Part shown: in pieces, positions 23,286 through 35,289 of the stretch
How the letters are laid out: each line of letters opens with the position of its first letter
Position numbering within the stretch: position 1 is the stretch's first letter
Source: Dasypus novemcinctus
Lineage: Eukaryota > Chordata > Mammalia > Cingulata > Dasypodidae
DNA length: 64,000 nucleotides
Reading direction: 5' to 3'
NCBI RefSeq assembly: GCF_030445035.2
Contig: NC_080696.1
Coordinates: 24,503,661 to 24,567,660 of the forward strand
Program-made: the position numbers and the translations under genes
The notes under the pieces: generated by a model
The model's database searches: none
Told to the model about the DNA's origin: nothing
The model's input: the letters and a program-made list of their open reading frames with translations, nothing else

Positions 23286-24262
23286 TTGTTTAATAGATAA
23301 AGGAATTTATTCAGGTATCTATTTCTTGTTGAGTGAGCTTTGGTAGGTTTGTGACTTTCAAGACATTTGCCCATTTCATCTAAGTTGAACTCAGAGGTGT
23401 AAAATTGTTGATAATATTCCCCTATTGTTTTTTTTTAACTACAGAATCTACAACAATACTTCTCTCATTCTTGATATTGGTAATTTATGTCTTCTCTCTT
23501 TTCTGTTCAGTCTTGAGCCAGTTTTTGGTTTCACTGATTTACATCTCTTATTTTTCTGTTCTCTATGTCACTGATTTCTGCTGGATCTTTATTATATGCT
23601 GTATTCTGCTAACTTTGGATTTAATTTGCTGGGTTTTTTAAAATTTCCTAATTTCTTAAGGTGGAAGCTGAGGTCACTGACTCAAGACTTTTCTTCATTT
23701 CTATAACAGGCATTTAGTGCTAAATATACGTCCTACCCCCCCATATTGCTTCTTTAGGGACATTTCACATATTCTGATATACATGTTTTCATTTTCACTC
23801 AGTTCAAACTATTTTCTAATTTTCCTTTTGATTTCTTCTTTGTCACATGGGTTATTCAGAAGTGTGTTATATTTCCCAAATATTTTGGGATTTTCCAGAG
23901 TTTTTTTGTTACTGTGTTCTAACTTAATTTCATTTTGGTCATAGAACATACTTTGTACAATTTAAATTCTTTGAAATGTATTGAGACTTATTTTATAGCC
24001 CAGAATATGGACTGCTTGGTACATGTTCCATATACACTTGAGGAATATGTATATTTTACTGTTGTTCAGTGAAGTGTCAATCAAGTCAAACTGCTTGATA
24101 GTGTTATTTAAGTCTACTATACCCTTGCTGATATTTTGCCTATTTGGTCTGCCAATTATTGAGAGAAAGGTACTGAAATCTCTGATTATAATTGTGGATT
24201 TGTCTGTTTTTCCTTGCAATTCTATCAACTTTTGCTTTATGTTTTTTTGAAGCTCTGTTATT

Positions 24263-24626
24263 TTTTCTTTATTCCCACCCCCCCTTGCAGCTTGCTTGCT
24301 ATGTCCTCTGTGTCCATTTGCTGCAAGTTCTTCTGCGTTTGCTTGTTTCCCTTTGTTGCATCACCTTGCTGTGTCAGCTCCCCATGTATGCGGCACCACT
24401 CCTGGGCAGGCTCTTCTTGTGGGGGCGCACTCCTTGCGCATGGGGCTCCCCTACACAGGAGACACCCCTGTGTGGCATGGCATTCCTTGTGTGCATCAGC
24501 ACTGTGCATGGGCCAGCTCACAACACGGGTCAGGAGGCTCTGGGTTTGAACCCTGGACCTCCCATATGGAGGCGGACACTCTATCAGTTGAGCCAAATCC
24601 GCTTCCCTGAGCCAAATCCACTTCCC
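24263..24626 (-). mobile_element. DAS-SINE with duplicated 5' end
   Basis: Full DAS-SINE on the minus strand; its head is present twice in tandem (24590-24608 and 24609-24626, each TGAGCCAAATCC plus RCTTCCC on the plus strand). Target duplication of 15 bp with one mismatch, TGAAGCTCTGYTATT, at 24248-24262 and 24627-24641. Confidence 0.88.
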
Positions 24627-24676
24627 TGAAGCTCTGCTATTACATGTATAAACTTGTAGTACTGTTATGTCCTCTT

Positions 24677-25181
24677 TTTAAACAAAAGAAAAATTTGTTT
24701 ATTTCCCCCTTCCCCTCCTCCTCCCACCACCCTGCTGTTTTTGCTGTCTGTATCCATTGCTGTGTGATCTTCTGTATCTATCTCTCTTTTGGTCTTCTCA
24801 TTTTTTCGCCTCTAGTATTCACCAGGACCTCTACGTGGAGATAGGTTCCCGGTTAGCTGCGCCACCTCAGTTCCTGGTTTCTGCTGCACTGCACTTTGTC
24901 TCTCCCCTCTGTCTCTCTTCTGTTGCATCATCATCTTGCTGTGTGACTCACTTGTGCAGGCACTGGCTCACCACACAGGTACTATTTCACCACGTGGGCA
25001 CTGACTCACCATGTGGGCAATGGCTTGCTGCACGAGCATGCTTTCTCTTCTTCTTTTTCACCAGGAGGACCGAGGGATCAAATCTGGGTCCTCCCATACT
25101 CCCTGAGAGCATTGAAGCCTCAAGGTCATCAGACCATACAGTAGGCAGAAGCCCTATCATTTGAGCCATATCCGCTTCCTG
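24677..25181 (-). mobile_element. Long dimeric DAS-SINE
   Basis: Two heads on the minus strand (right end near 25180, and about 24890) with a linker of repeated GTGGTGAGYCAGTGCC units. A perfect 14 bp target duplication TGTTATGTCCTCTT flanks it (24663-24676, 25182-25195). Its first head carries an extra ~40 bp bounded by two CCATAC copies (25094-25099, 25134-25139). Confidence 0.88.
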
Positions 25182-25447
25182 TGTTATGTCCTCTTGATTG
25201 ACCCCTCTATCATTATAAAATGACCTTCTTTTATCTCTTGCAAGATTCTTTGACCTGAAATCTACTTTGATACTAATATAGCCACTCAACTACCTACCTT
25301 CTGACCAATGTTAGCATGATATATATTTTCTATCCTATTTTTTTAACCGTTTTGTGTCTCTATATTTAAAGTGTGTTTTTTTTTTTTTTTTAAGGGAGCA
25401 TAAGTTTGGGTCTTGCTTTCAGATTTCTTTGTCAAAAAGAAAGAAGC

Positions 25448-25785
25448 CGAGGAAAGCAGGTGTGGCTCAGGCAATTCCCAGGTTCGGTTCTAGGTGCCTC
25501 CTGAGAAGACAAGCAACATAGCAAGCTGGCCCACCAGATGACACAACAAGATGACACAAGGAGATAAAGAGGAAAGACAATGAGAGACACAACAAAGCAG
25601 GAAGCTGAGGTGGCTCAAGCGATTGAGTACCTCTCTCACTCATAGGAGGTTTCAGGTTTGGTTCCTGGTGCCTCCTAAAGAGAAGATGAGCACACAGCTA
25701 ATGGACACAGGGAGTAGGCAGTGAGTTCAAACAATGGGGGAGAGGGGAAATAAATTAATTAAATTAATCTTAAAAAAGAAAGAAA
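25448..25785 (+). mobile_element. Dimeric DAS-SINE
   Basis: Heads at about 25453 (GAAAGCAGGTGTGGCTCAGG) and about 25598 (GGAAGCTGAGGTGGCTCAAG). The first head is shortened after GGCAATT, lacking most of the anticodon-arm-like region. Apparent target duplication AAAAAGAAAGAA in an A-rich context at both ends. Confidence 0.82.
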
Positions 25786-27154
25786 GAACCCAAAGAGATG
25801 TAAACCCATTCCAATACAGGTGTCACCAGCAAAATCATGGCTCACGCAGGCTCTGATGGAAAATGTTTACTCACATAGAGAAGAGAAAGAGCAAGGGCAA
25901 GGCCAGCTTCACTAGTGGATGGTGGTCCCTCCTGGCCAGAGAGTCTCAAACCATGGCCAATGCTGGGAACTATTTTGTACACTGCTTGTGCCATGGTGGA
26001 GCGATATCACTCCCTTCCCTCAGGAACAGATATCGAAGCAGGGGTGGGCCTGGTGCCATAAAACTTAAAATTTAGTTTGGGAATGTTTACACGTGCACAG
26101 GTCAAAAAGAGAAAGAGAGACAGACCACTATCTGCTAGGGAATATACCCAATACGTTATATTTAATGTATTATCAATATAGTTAGATTTCAGTTATCACC
26201 TTACTATTAGTTTTCTCTTTGTCCTATCCATTCTTTGTTACCACTTTCTTTTTCTGCCCTCTTTTGGATTAATTAAGAATTTTTAATGATTCCATTCTAT
26301 TTCCTTTGTTGGGTTATTTGCTATATAATGCTTTGTTTTGTTGTTTTAGCGGTTGCTTTAAGATTCACAGTATACATCTTTATCACATCGCATGTTCAAG
26401 TGGCATTATACCACTTCATGTATAGTGTAGGAACTTTACAATAGAGTACTTCCATTTCTTCCTTCCAGGCCTATTTGCACTACTGTCATGAATTTTACTT
26501 TTCTATATAATATAATCACCACAATAATTAGTTTTACTAATCGTTTCTTCTATATGTCTATAATCTGCTGCTAATCACCTTGAGTAAATCCTTCATCTCA
26601 TGCATTGCAGTTTTTATCTTGAGAAATTAGATTTGGGTCATTTTCATATCTTCCATGACTCTACTTAACTTATGAACATATATAACTGCTTTAATGTCTT
26701 CCACTAATTCTTACATCTGCATCAGTTCTAGGTTGGTTTCTCATTATGGGTCATATTTTCTTGCCTCTTTTTATGCCCAGTAATCTTTAATTGGATGCCA
26801 GGCATTGTGAATTTTATATTTCTATAAACATTACTGAGCCTTGTTCCAGGATGCAGTTAGGTTACTTGGAAACAGTTTAATTCTTTTTGGTCTTGATTTT
26901 ATGATTTGTTAGGTGAGAGTGGAGCCATGTTCAGTCTTGGACTAATTATTACCCACTATTGAAACAATCCATTCCTGAGCTATGCAATGCCCCATGAATT
27001 ATGGTCTTGCTAGAGGAAGAGACAAATCTTAAAGAACAGGCAGTGTTCCCTCTAATCCTTATGGGCTGTTCTTTCCCCAGCCTCAGGTAGTTTCCTCACA
27101 CATATCTACTGATTACTCAAAGGAGACCTCTGCCTATCTCCAGGGTACGCACAC

Positions 27155-27190
27155 ATCTCTCTTTCTCTCTCTTTCTCTCTCTCTCTCTCA
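27155..27190. repeat. (TC)n microsatellite
   Basis: Imperfect TCTCTTTCTCTC run inside the L1M 5'UTR-like region. Confidence 0.9.
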
Positions 27191-28089
27191 CTTTGTCACT
27201 TTCTTCTCTCTGGTACTGTGTCCTATAAACTCTAGCCACATTGGTCTCCCCAGACTCTCAGTTCTGTATCTACAACTCACAGAATCTATTAGGACCCACC
27301 TCATTTCCCCACTTGAATATGGAAACTCTCTCAAGGTGGTAAGCCAGGAAACTATAGGGTTCACATTATTTGTTCTTCCCTGTCTCTCAGGGATCACTGT
27401 CTTTTGTTGCCTTGTGTCCAGTGTTCAGAAAACTTTTGTGTATTTTTCCTGGCTTGTTCTTTGTGGGATGTGTATTCTTTCAGGAAAAATTCAGTCTCTA
27501 TTACTCCATGTGGCCAGCAGCAAAAGTTCTGTATTCCTTTTTAAAGGTATCTATAAATTCACCAATTCCTCAACTACTGTAACCATCAAGAATGTTGAGG
27601 AAGAGTGTTTTGTTTTATCATTTTATTCCATTATATACTTTCAGATGGAACAAAAGAGTAAAGCCAAGATTCATTCCCCAAGACTAAGAATTGGATTAAA
27701 TTCTTCTTAATTTTTACTTGCAAACCTTAAAAGCAATCTTCAAAATCTTATTTGAACAAGTTAGTACTGGGAATAATTTCACTTTACAGAATTGAGAACT
27801 TTAAAGTCTTAATAAAATACACAAGAGTAATCATTCCATACATTTTTCTTTGTTCCCAGGGAAGAAAACGAATCTCGTGAGGATGTTATAACATAGTTGA
27901 ACAGCTGGGTAGCCTACCGAGAGGAGGTCTTATTTTCCTGGCAGACAGAAAAATGTTTTGTCACTATAGTATAGTAATTTTTCAAAGGCTTTACTCATGA
28001 CTACATTACCTACCTGCTTTATTTTTTTTTATACCGCTTTACCATCCTTGAAATTTTACTATATATTTATGTCCTACCTTTTTTGGCCT

Positions 28090-28212
28090 CTTTCTACTTC
28101 ATGAGAATGTAAGCGCCATTAGGGCAGGGACCTGTCCAACTCTTGTGCAACACCTTATCGCCATCATCTAGCACAAGGTAAGCCTTTAATAAATAAGTCA
28201 TTAAGTGAATGA
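28090..28212 (+). mobile_element. L2 3' end
   Basis: GAGAATGTAAGCGCCATTAG and GGGCAGGGACCTGT, then a tail AATAAATAAGTCATTAAGTGAATGAA, the typical LINE-2 3' terminus on the plus strand. Confidence 0.85.
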
Positions 28213-30417
28213 AATAAACATATTCAAGCAATACTTTCAATATATGTCACACTGTGATTATCCAGGGGGAGTTTCATTTTCTCAATTACCTTTTTCTGTT
28301 TTGAAATTTTTATTAAGAAATCTTTGTTACTCTTATAATCAGAGAAAAAAATTAAGATGTTTGAAAGGAGAGAGAGATGGTCCCTCAGAGGCTGTCTTTT
28401 ACCATAGTGACTGCCATCTCCCATGGTGACCTCACACCTGGAGATCCCTTTCCTGGTCCCTGCAGAATCTCCTTCACATTTTCTCTTGAGGCCCTGGGGT
28501 TGTGCTGGCAGGCTCCAGGCTAGCCTATGCTGTTATAAAAGTCCCATCTTTCTGGAACCCTAAGCCAACTATGAAATGTCTTAGAATGACAGTTTTCTTA
28601 CTTTCCTTCTCATAGTTTCAGCCATGAAATGCCTTACCAAAGTGTCCTATGCCCCAAACTATGAGAATTTCCTTTGTTATATCTATAGACAGCTGGGTTG
28701 GCCAGGGATGGATTTTGCATTACATCCTGTTACTGAAGTGAGAGCCTAAAAGATGAAATACTCTTAAGATAAATCAGTACAGAAAAATGTCACAGCAACA
28801 AAGAAGTTAAAAGAAAGGAGTAATTTAAGATGAGACTAACCATCTCCAGCCATCCCTATATCTTGTCTCTGCTCTAAGCATCAGCAAAACATTTGGATTT
28901 AAGAGTTTATGGTAGCCCTAGTGTAAAACTTGGTAGACAGCAAACTATCTGGAAACAGGAACTATCTTCATTCATCTTTACATCCCAATGCCTCACAGAG
29001 TACCTGAAAACAATAGGATAACTGCCAAATAAAATAACCTAACAGGTACCTGATACTCTGACATGGCTACTTTGGGGCAGAAAACCATGTGATATTCCAG
29101 GGCCAGGGCCAGGCCCAGGGCCAAGAACTGCACAGGTTAAAGATAAAAGGGCCGAGAGAGTATCTGCTGTACACATTATTAGGAAAAGACAGCATTTGAA
29201 AGTTAAAGCCAAGACCTGAAGGGGCTACTGCATCAAAATGCCTGCTCCAACCCTGAATACCCAGACTTTCCCATTATGAATAGTTCCCTCAAAATATCTA
29301 AACCTCAAGAGAAGATCACACAGGTCTATTAAGAACTGAAAAAAATTCTGAATTTCTTAACCCTAAAGTTCAGCGTAACTTCTTTTAAGCTTCAAGAAGG
29401 AATCCTATGCTCTCTGGCATTCCTGAGATTTGTTTGTATTCCTTTGAGTGTTGCCTCTTCTCCGCATATATCTTTGCAAACTAAAAAGTCCTAATCTAAA
29501 ATTCTCCTCAGGCTGACATCCGTTCACACTGTCCTCTTTGTCCCTTCTTGGGGCTTTTCCCACATGTGATAAACAGATTGCCAGGCAGAAAGACAAAAAA
29601 GCTCACAAGTCCTACCTCAGGAAAAATTCTCTACTAATTAAGGAATTTAGCAATTTGCTTATCAGCAAAACTTGAGAGACAAGCTTCCTGCTGAGCACCC
29701 ACACAATCACTCTATCTTGATCTCAGATTATGCTTATCTTTTTGCACACTCTGTTCTAGCATCCAATCTCCACCCAAATCCAGCTGTGACAGGCTCTATG
29801 CTGTGAGACCCTTGTAAGCAGACCCTGCGTGGCTGCAGTACTGTTCAGGCTTCCCAGAACATAGCACTTGCTGAGCAGACATGCACGAGTTCTCAGACAC
29901 ACTACAAGTAACAGATGAAAGGACTTCCTATGGTAACCATTTTTGTCATCAATTTTTTAAAACATTACTTGCCAGAAGCATCCCTGTGAAAACAGCTTAG
30001 CTGTTCATGTTCATGAGAATTTAGTAAATCTGATGGCTGTCTGGAAAGCTTTGGTTGGTCAGGATAGAGAACTAAGATTGGGTCCACTTGGAGAACAAAT
30101 GGGAGAAATCTCTAGCACTTCCCCTTTCCTCTGCCCTCTCAGCTGATGACCTTGCTGCTTATTTCACAGAGAAAAGAGAAGCACCCAGAAGATAATCTCT
30201 GCATGTTTCCTCCGCCAAATCTAAAACCTACCTAAACTTTTCACCATATACTCGGCCTTCCTTTCTGTCTGAAGTATAACTCTTCCACTTAGCCCTGGGG
30301 GCACAGGGTCCCATTCCCTCACACAGGCCCACAGATATCACTCCCCCAACTCTGTCCACACCATCCATCTTTCCCTCCACAGGATTATTCCTGTTAACAC
30401 AGCAACCAGCTCTTATA

Positions 30418-30608
30418 CAGGGGTTCTTAACTTTTTTGTTCCACGGACTCCTCTGCCAGTCAGGTGAAGAACACAGACCCCTTACTAAGCCCATACTATA
30501 CTGTGTATTATTTAATAAATATATCATACCTGCACCAACACGTCCCCACAAGAATAATGTTTTTTTGAATTTCAATTCAAGCTCATGGACCCTTGTTAAG
30601 AACCCCTA
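30418..30608. mobile_element. Non-autonomous hAT-type DNA transposon
   Basis: A 190 bp element with 14 bp terminal inverted repeats: CAGGGGTTCTTAAC (30418-30431) against GTTAAGAACCCCT + one changed base (30595-30608). Flanking octamers CTCTTATA and CTGTAATG agree at 5 of 8 positions, as expected for an aged 8 bp hAT duplication. Confidence 0.72.
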
Positions 30609-30664
30609 CTGTAATGTCATTAATCGGAAAACTCTCTCAATTTACATGCCCCGCTCCAGATACC

Positions 30665-31395
30665 ATTCATTTTTTTGCTCCCTTTACAGCAAAGGCCTTG
30701 AAAGAGTTATCTGTACTTCCTTGCTCTGCTTCTTCTCCCACTTGAATTTCTACTTGAACTCACTTCAATCTGGCTTTTGCCTCCACTGCTCCAAACTATT
30801 CTTGTCCAGGTCAATACTGATCTCCACATCACCACGTTCAATCATAAATCATACCTTCCTCCTTGCAGGCTCTCTACTTGGCTTCTAGACACCTTCCTCC
30901 TAGTTCTCCTCCTAACTCACTGTCCACACGCCTTCCAGGTACTCACCTGCTTGTGCATCTTCCCAATTCATAACCACTGAAGGTCTCTTCAGTGGTTAAG
31001 CACTAGTTTTGTCCTTTTGCATAACTCTAAATACCAACCACAGGCTAACAACTGTCAGAGATATAGCTCCAGCCCTAATCTCTCCTCAGAAGTCCAACTC
31101 CAACTCCTATAACCTACTTCACTTGGTTGTCTAGTAGGCATCTCAATAGATTCAAAACCAAACTCGTTCTCACCCTCCCACCTTCTCATCCAAAAAACAA
31201 ACAAACAAAAAAACCCACTTGCTCTTTCCATAATCTTTCCCATATCAGTGCATGGCAACTCCATTCTTCCAGTTTTCAGACAAAAACTTTGGAATCACCC
31301 CGATTCTTTTCTCACTTTTTTACATCTGTCCATCCAACCCATCTGCAAATCCTGCTGACACATCCTTCAAAACATATCCAAACAGAGTAATACAT
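30665..31395 (+). mobile_element. L2 fragment
   Basis: LINE-2 sequence including TTGTCTAGTAGGCATCTCAA, CATGGCAACTCCATTCTTCC and ATCTGCAAATCCTGCTGACA in order on the plus strand. It appears to resume at 32045 after an L1 3'-end insertion. Confidence 0.85.
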
Positions 31396-31409
31396 AGATG
31401 GATGGATGG

Positions 31410-31560
31410 ATGGAATGATACAGCCAATGTGGCAAACTGCTAAAAGTTAGTGGATCCAAGTATCTGAGTGGGGGTATGTTGGAGTTCTCTATATGGACTT
31501 TGTATTGCTTTTGCAACTGTCCTGTAAATTTGAAATTATTTCAAAATAACAAGTTTTCAA
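31410..31560 (+). mobile_element. L1-type 3' end
   Basis: GTTAGTGGATCCAAGTATCT and TTTGAAATTATTTCAAAATA, an L1 3' terminus. Close relatives occur at 165-310 and 39665-39810. A short (GATG)n tract (31397-31412) lies at its left edge. Confidence 0.6.
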
Positions 31561-32044
31561 GTGAATCCAAATGTAACAAATGTAAACAACTATGCAAGCA
31601 ATGTGATAGTTCACTTAATAATATTAAGACACACCTGACTAGTATAGTATTTGTAGTACAATCAAACTTTATGAGCATAAAGATCATCAGAAGTGTAATG
31701 GAATTCTGTGAAGTCTAACAATTCTCACATTAAAGACATCTTCAGATTTGTCAAAGTTGGGGAGTCTGTCCCCCTGGACCAAACTATACTCTGATATTTT
31801 TAGTTGCCAATGAACTAGAAATTTCAGGGCATTGAAAGTAATCAGACAAATAGATGGAAACACATTTTATTTCTGACCAAATGGAATTCTCAAATGATAT
31901 GTGGCTGCTCCCTGGACTGTTTTCAACCCTGTGCCTGAAGGTAGAGATTAATAGTCTGAACTGCCCGAAATTGAACTATAGATTAACTATGGTGAGTATG
32001 AAATTAAGTGTTTATAATTTTTTTTTTAATCCAGAATCTAATAG

Positions 32045-32460
32045 TTCTTATCACCTGTACTGCCACCAAGCCACCATCACCTCTTGCCTGGATAACTGCA
32101 ACAACTCCTAACTGGTCTCCCTAATTTCACCCCCAACCTCATGTCATTCATCTGCTCTAAACCATCCAGTGGCTTGTCATTCAAATGTTCCCTTATAGAA
32201 AGGCCTCCACTGCCCCTCCCATCTCAAACACAGCCTACTCCATAGCTATTCCCTTACCTAGCTCTACTTTTCTTCCTGCCACCCCAACAACTTGACTTAC
32301 CACACACTTACTCATTTGTTTCCTGTCTCCCTCACCAGAATGAAACTCCTTGAGAGCACGGACTTTGTTCACTGCTGGAACCTCAGCACTTAGAACAATT
32401 ATTGTATAGTACACTCAAAATTTGTCCAGTGAAAGGGTGAAAAAAGTGTTGAATGACCAA
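32045..32460 (+). mobile_element. L2 3' portion
   Basis: GCCTGGATAACTGCAACAAC, then CCAGTGGCTTGTCATTCAAA and GAGAGCACGGACTTTGTTCA: the LINE-2 3' region, continuing the copy at 30665-31395. Confidence 0.85.
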
Positions 32461-32684
32461 ACAGCATTGTTAAAATGTTCTGATATCAACAGATAAGCAA
32501 ATTTGCCATGATGACAGCTTCATTCATACATACTGGCTGAGGAGCCACACTGTCTAATAATTGGGGGCAGAAAAGAGGTGGAAGGGAAGTAAAACTTTCT
32601 TGACCTAAATTAACAGAGCTTCCTCAGTATACGAAACTAATAATGTTAGTACTAACAATAAGGATGATCATGCTAAAAGAAGCC

Positions 32685-32865
32685 CTTTATTTATTGAGTA
32701 CTCACTCTGCGACAAGCACGCCATATAACTGGGCCTCACAGCAATCCTAACAGGAGGATGTTTTTATCCCCATATCATAGATGAAGAAACAAACTCAGAA
32801 AGTTAAGCAACTTACCCCAAGCCACAGACTCTGAAAATACAAAGTAGAGACCTATACACAAACTT
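32685..32865 (-). mobile_element. MIR
   Basis: Reverse-oriented MIR: TTTATTGAGTACTCACTCTG, CCCCATATCATAGATGAAGA and AGTTAAGCAACTTACCCCAA in order. Confidence 0.88.
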
Positions 32866-33148
32866 TCCTCTAAAATATCAAATGATGCTACAACAGGGAC
32901 CAAGCCTAAATAATGGGCCCTTCTGATATCTGGACATTTTAGTCATCCTGGCTATCATCCTTATCTGTGCTGGTATCTTGTGTCCTGACTCTCCACACTG
33001 GCCCTCAGTCCAGGACAAGAAAGACAAACTACTCTCCATAAAGGAAGAGCACCCTGGCAAAACACAAACCTGTGGAAACTTAGGTTCTACGGCATTATCA
33101 CTGGGGGAATAGTGTGCACTTAACCTGTAAGTCCTCAAGATTATATTA

Positions 33149-33516
33149 CAGAGAAGTGGATGTGACTCAAGCAATTGGTCGCCTGCCTACCACATGGGAG
33201 GTCCCAGGCTTGATTCCCAGTGCCTCCTAAAGATGATGAGCAAGGCAGCAAGCTGACGTGATGGGCAGGTGTGGTAAGCTGACCAACAAGATGACACAAC
33301 AAGATGATGCAATGAAAAGACACAATGAGGAGAAAACACAATTGAGACACAAGAAGCAGAGAGCAGAAGTGGCTCAAGCAATTGAGTGCCTCCCTCCCAC
33401 ATAGGAGGCTCCGAGTTCAGTTCCTGGTTCTCCTTAAAAAAAGAAGACAAGCACAGAAAACAGCACGTTCAAACAATGGAGTGGGGGGAGCCATAAATTT
33501 TAAAAATCTTTTAAAA
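33149..33516 (+). mobile_element. Dimeric DAS-SINE
   Basis: Heads at about 33152 (GAAGTGGATGTGACTCAAGC) and about 33360 (AGAGCAGAAGTGGCTCAAGC). Target duplication ATTATATTA at 33140-33148 and 33517-33525. Confidence 0.87.
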
Positions 33517-34917
33517 ATTATATTATCATAAATATTTTCTCTGGGAACTTCATCTTGGTAATAAGAGCACTCTAATGTGAGAAGGATCACAAATCTGGAA
33601 AGAAGTTTTTTCTCCATCACTGTCAACATAAACCTGATGAGATTCTTATTTTTATTTCCAAAGCTACTTCCAAAACAGTATCTTCAGGAGATTTTGTATC
33701 TCCCACGTCTTAGGCACTGTCTAACCAAAGCTTCCATAGATGCCAGGACAGAGGGAAGCAGGATGCATGCTGACTAAAAAGAACTGGGAACCAAGTGGAG
33801 ATATGGGACACAAAACCCCAACAAAGAGGGAAACACCAGCCAGTAAGGCACCAAGTCCCAGGTTCCAGGCCCCCTGGATGGAACATGGTCTTAATGAGAT
33901 AAACCATAGTCAGGAAGATAGCTCCAACCAGTGGCCCAGGCAGTGCCCTAGTGGAGGCAGCCCTCAACAAAACCTGCCCACCCCCACCCCTTGCTACAGT
34001 CCAGGCACAGACTGAACTCTGTTTAGAGCAGAAGGAAAAAAGGGACAGACAAAACAGACTACAAAAATTTAGCTCAGAACTTGATTTCATCTTCTTATTC
34101 TATAAAGGAAGGATGAAGAGATGCCAGCCAGAAATGCTCGAAGAATGAACCTATTATTAAACCTTCGGAAGGCTGATGTTGAAAGGCGCAGAAGTTAACC
34201 TCAGCTGCTTGTCTCCCTGGGTTAGGTGAAGCCACTAGCAGCCCTGGATGAGTCCCTCCTTTTGGACCAAGGAAGAATAAAGTGGGGACACGCCTGTTCT
34301 GTGTTTGGATACAAGGGCACCTGGACCATAAAACCTCCCATCCATCCCACTAATGTCAGTTGATTCGGCAAGTCTGTCTGACCTATAAGCTGGGAAGGGA
34401 AAAACAAAGATGAGCTGACTGAAACACACAGGCCTTGCACATCTCGTTACTTCCTTCTCACAGCCCAAACTAGATCATTCATGCCTTCAATATATATTCC
34501 CAAGAACTCCAGAGTTACTGAAAAGAAAATGAAAGGCCCAGAAAATCTCTCATTTGCCAATCACCTCCTGGAACCAGGTACTTGATAAAGGAGACCTAAT
34601 ATCTAATTTCCCTCTCAAGAAGCTCAAAGGGGACATATGAGTTAGATAAACATTTAACTTTTTAAAAAATGGTCCTTCAGTCCAGAAATTAAAAAAAAAC
34701 AACAAAGCAAAACAGTATTTTGGGTTTTTTTTTTTTGACATCCAAAATTATTGTTTTGTTCTGCATTAGTTGCCAATATTAAAAAACATGAAGATATCAA
34801 GAACACACACAAAAATCCAGCTACTCTTTTCTGGAAAGACTGAAAGATCTAGCTATGCGGGGCCCACATTCCTACCAGGGAGCAATAAATCAGGGTGCAG
34901 GTGCTGCTATCCTCTTC

Positions 34918-34937
34918 AGAGAGAGCATGCTCTCTCT
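34918..34937. repeat. Perfect 20 bp palindrome
   Basis: AGAGAGAGCATGCTCTCTCT equals its own reverse complement. No associated feature is visible. Confidence 0.95.
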
Positions 34938-35025
34938 ACTTCTCCACAGTCTTCACCAACCCCAGGACTAAGGTCTCCCTTGGTTTCCCAGAATTAAGAG
35001 ACAAATATTTTCTTTCAAGAAGATA

Positions 35026-35160
35026 TGCTTATAGATATACATATAGATATATAGCATACTTAAACGTTCACAACATACACACATACATACATATATTGAT
35101 GTGTATATGTGTGTGTCTAGGTATGTGTGTATTTGTACATGTGTTTATTAGATACATCGT
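35026..35160. repeat. AT/TG-rich low-complexity tract
   Basis: Runs of TATAGATATACATATAGATA, then CATACATACATA and GTGTATATGTGTGTGT. Confidence 0.85.
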
Positions 35161-35289
35161 TAGCTAGTCCAAATCAAGAGAAAAGAAGCAAAAACACCAT
35201 CAATATAAGTACTCAAAGGAGGGAACAACACTAGGGAAAAAATGCCATATAGAGGGAAAAAACTGGATTAAAGTAAATGGTTTTCTATG

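Larger units (their letters stand above)
22380..27545 (-). mobile_element. Long L1M, 5' at right, broken by three DAS-SINEs
   Basis: Read on the minus strand from right to left: 5'UTR-like sequence (27545-26130), a gap with no clear ORF1, endonuclease pieces (about 25320-25196 and 24247-23960, the latter with STIIIRDFSTFLS), and reverse-transcriptase sequence (about 23290-22380, with [17 protein letters not shown] and a DDM metal-binding remnant at about 22560). The coding parts carry frameshifts. DAS-SINEs sit at 24263-24626, 24677-25181 and 25448-25785. Confidence 0.7.

Noticed and set aside
27155..27190. TC-rich, G-run and poly-T tracts (13879-13893, 21959-21971, 22850-22871, 27155-27190) as regulatory elements
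   Set aside because: Ordinary microsatellites or retroposon tails; nothing else supports a function.
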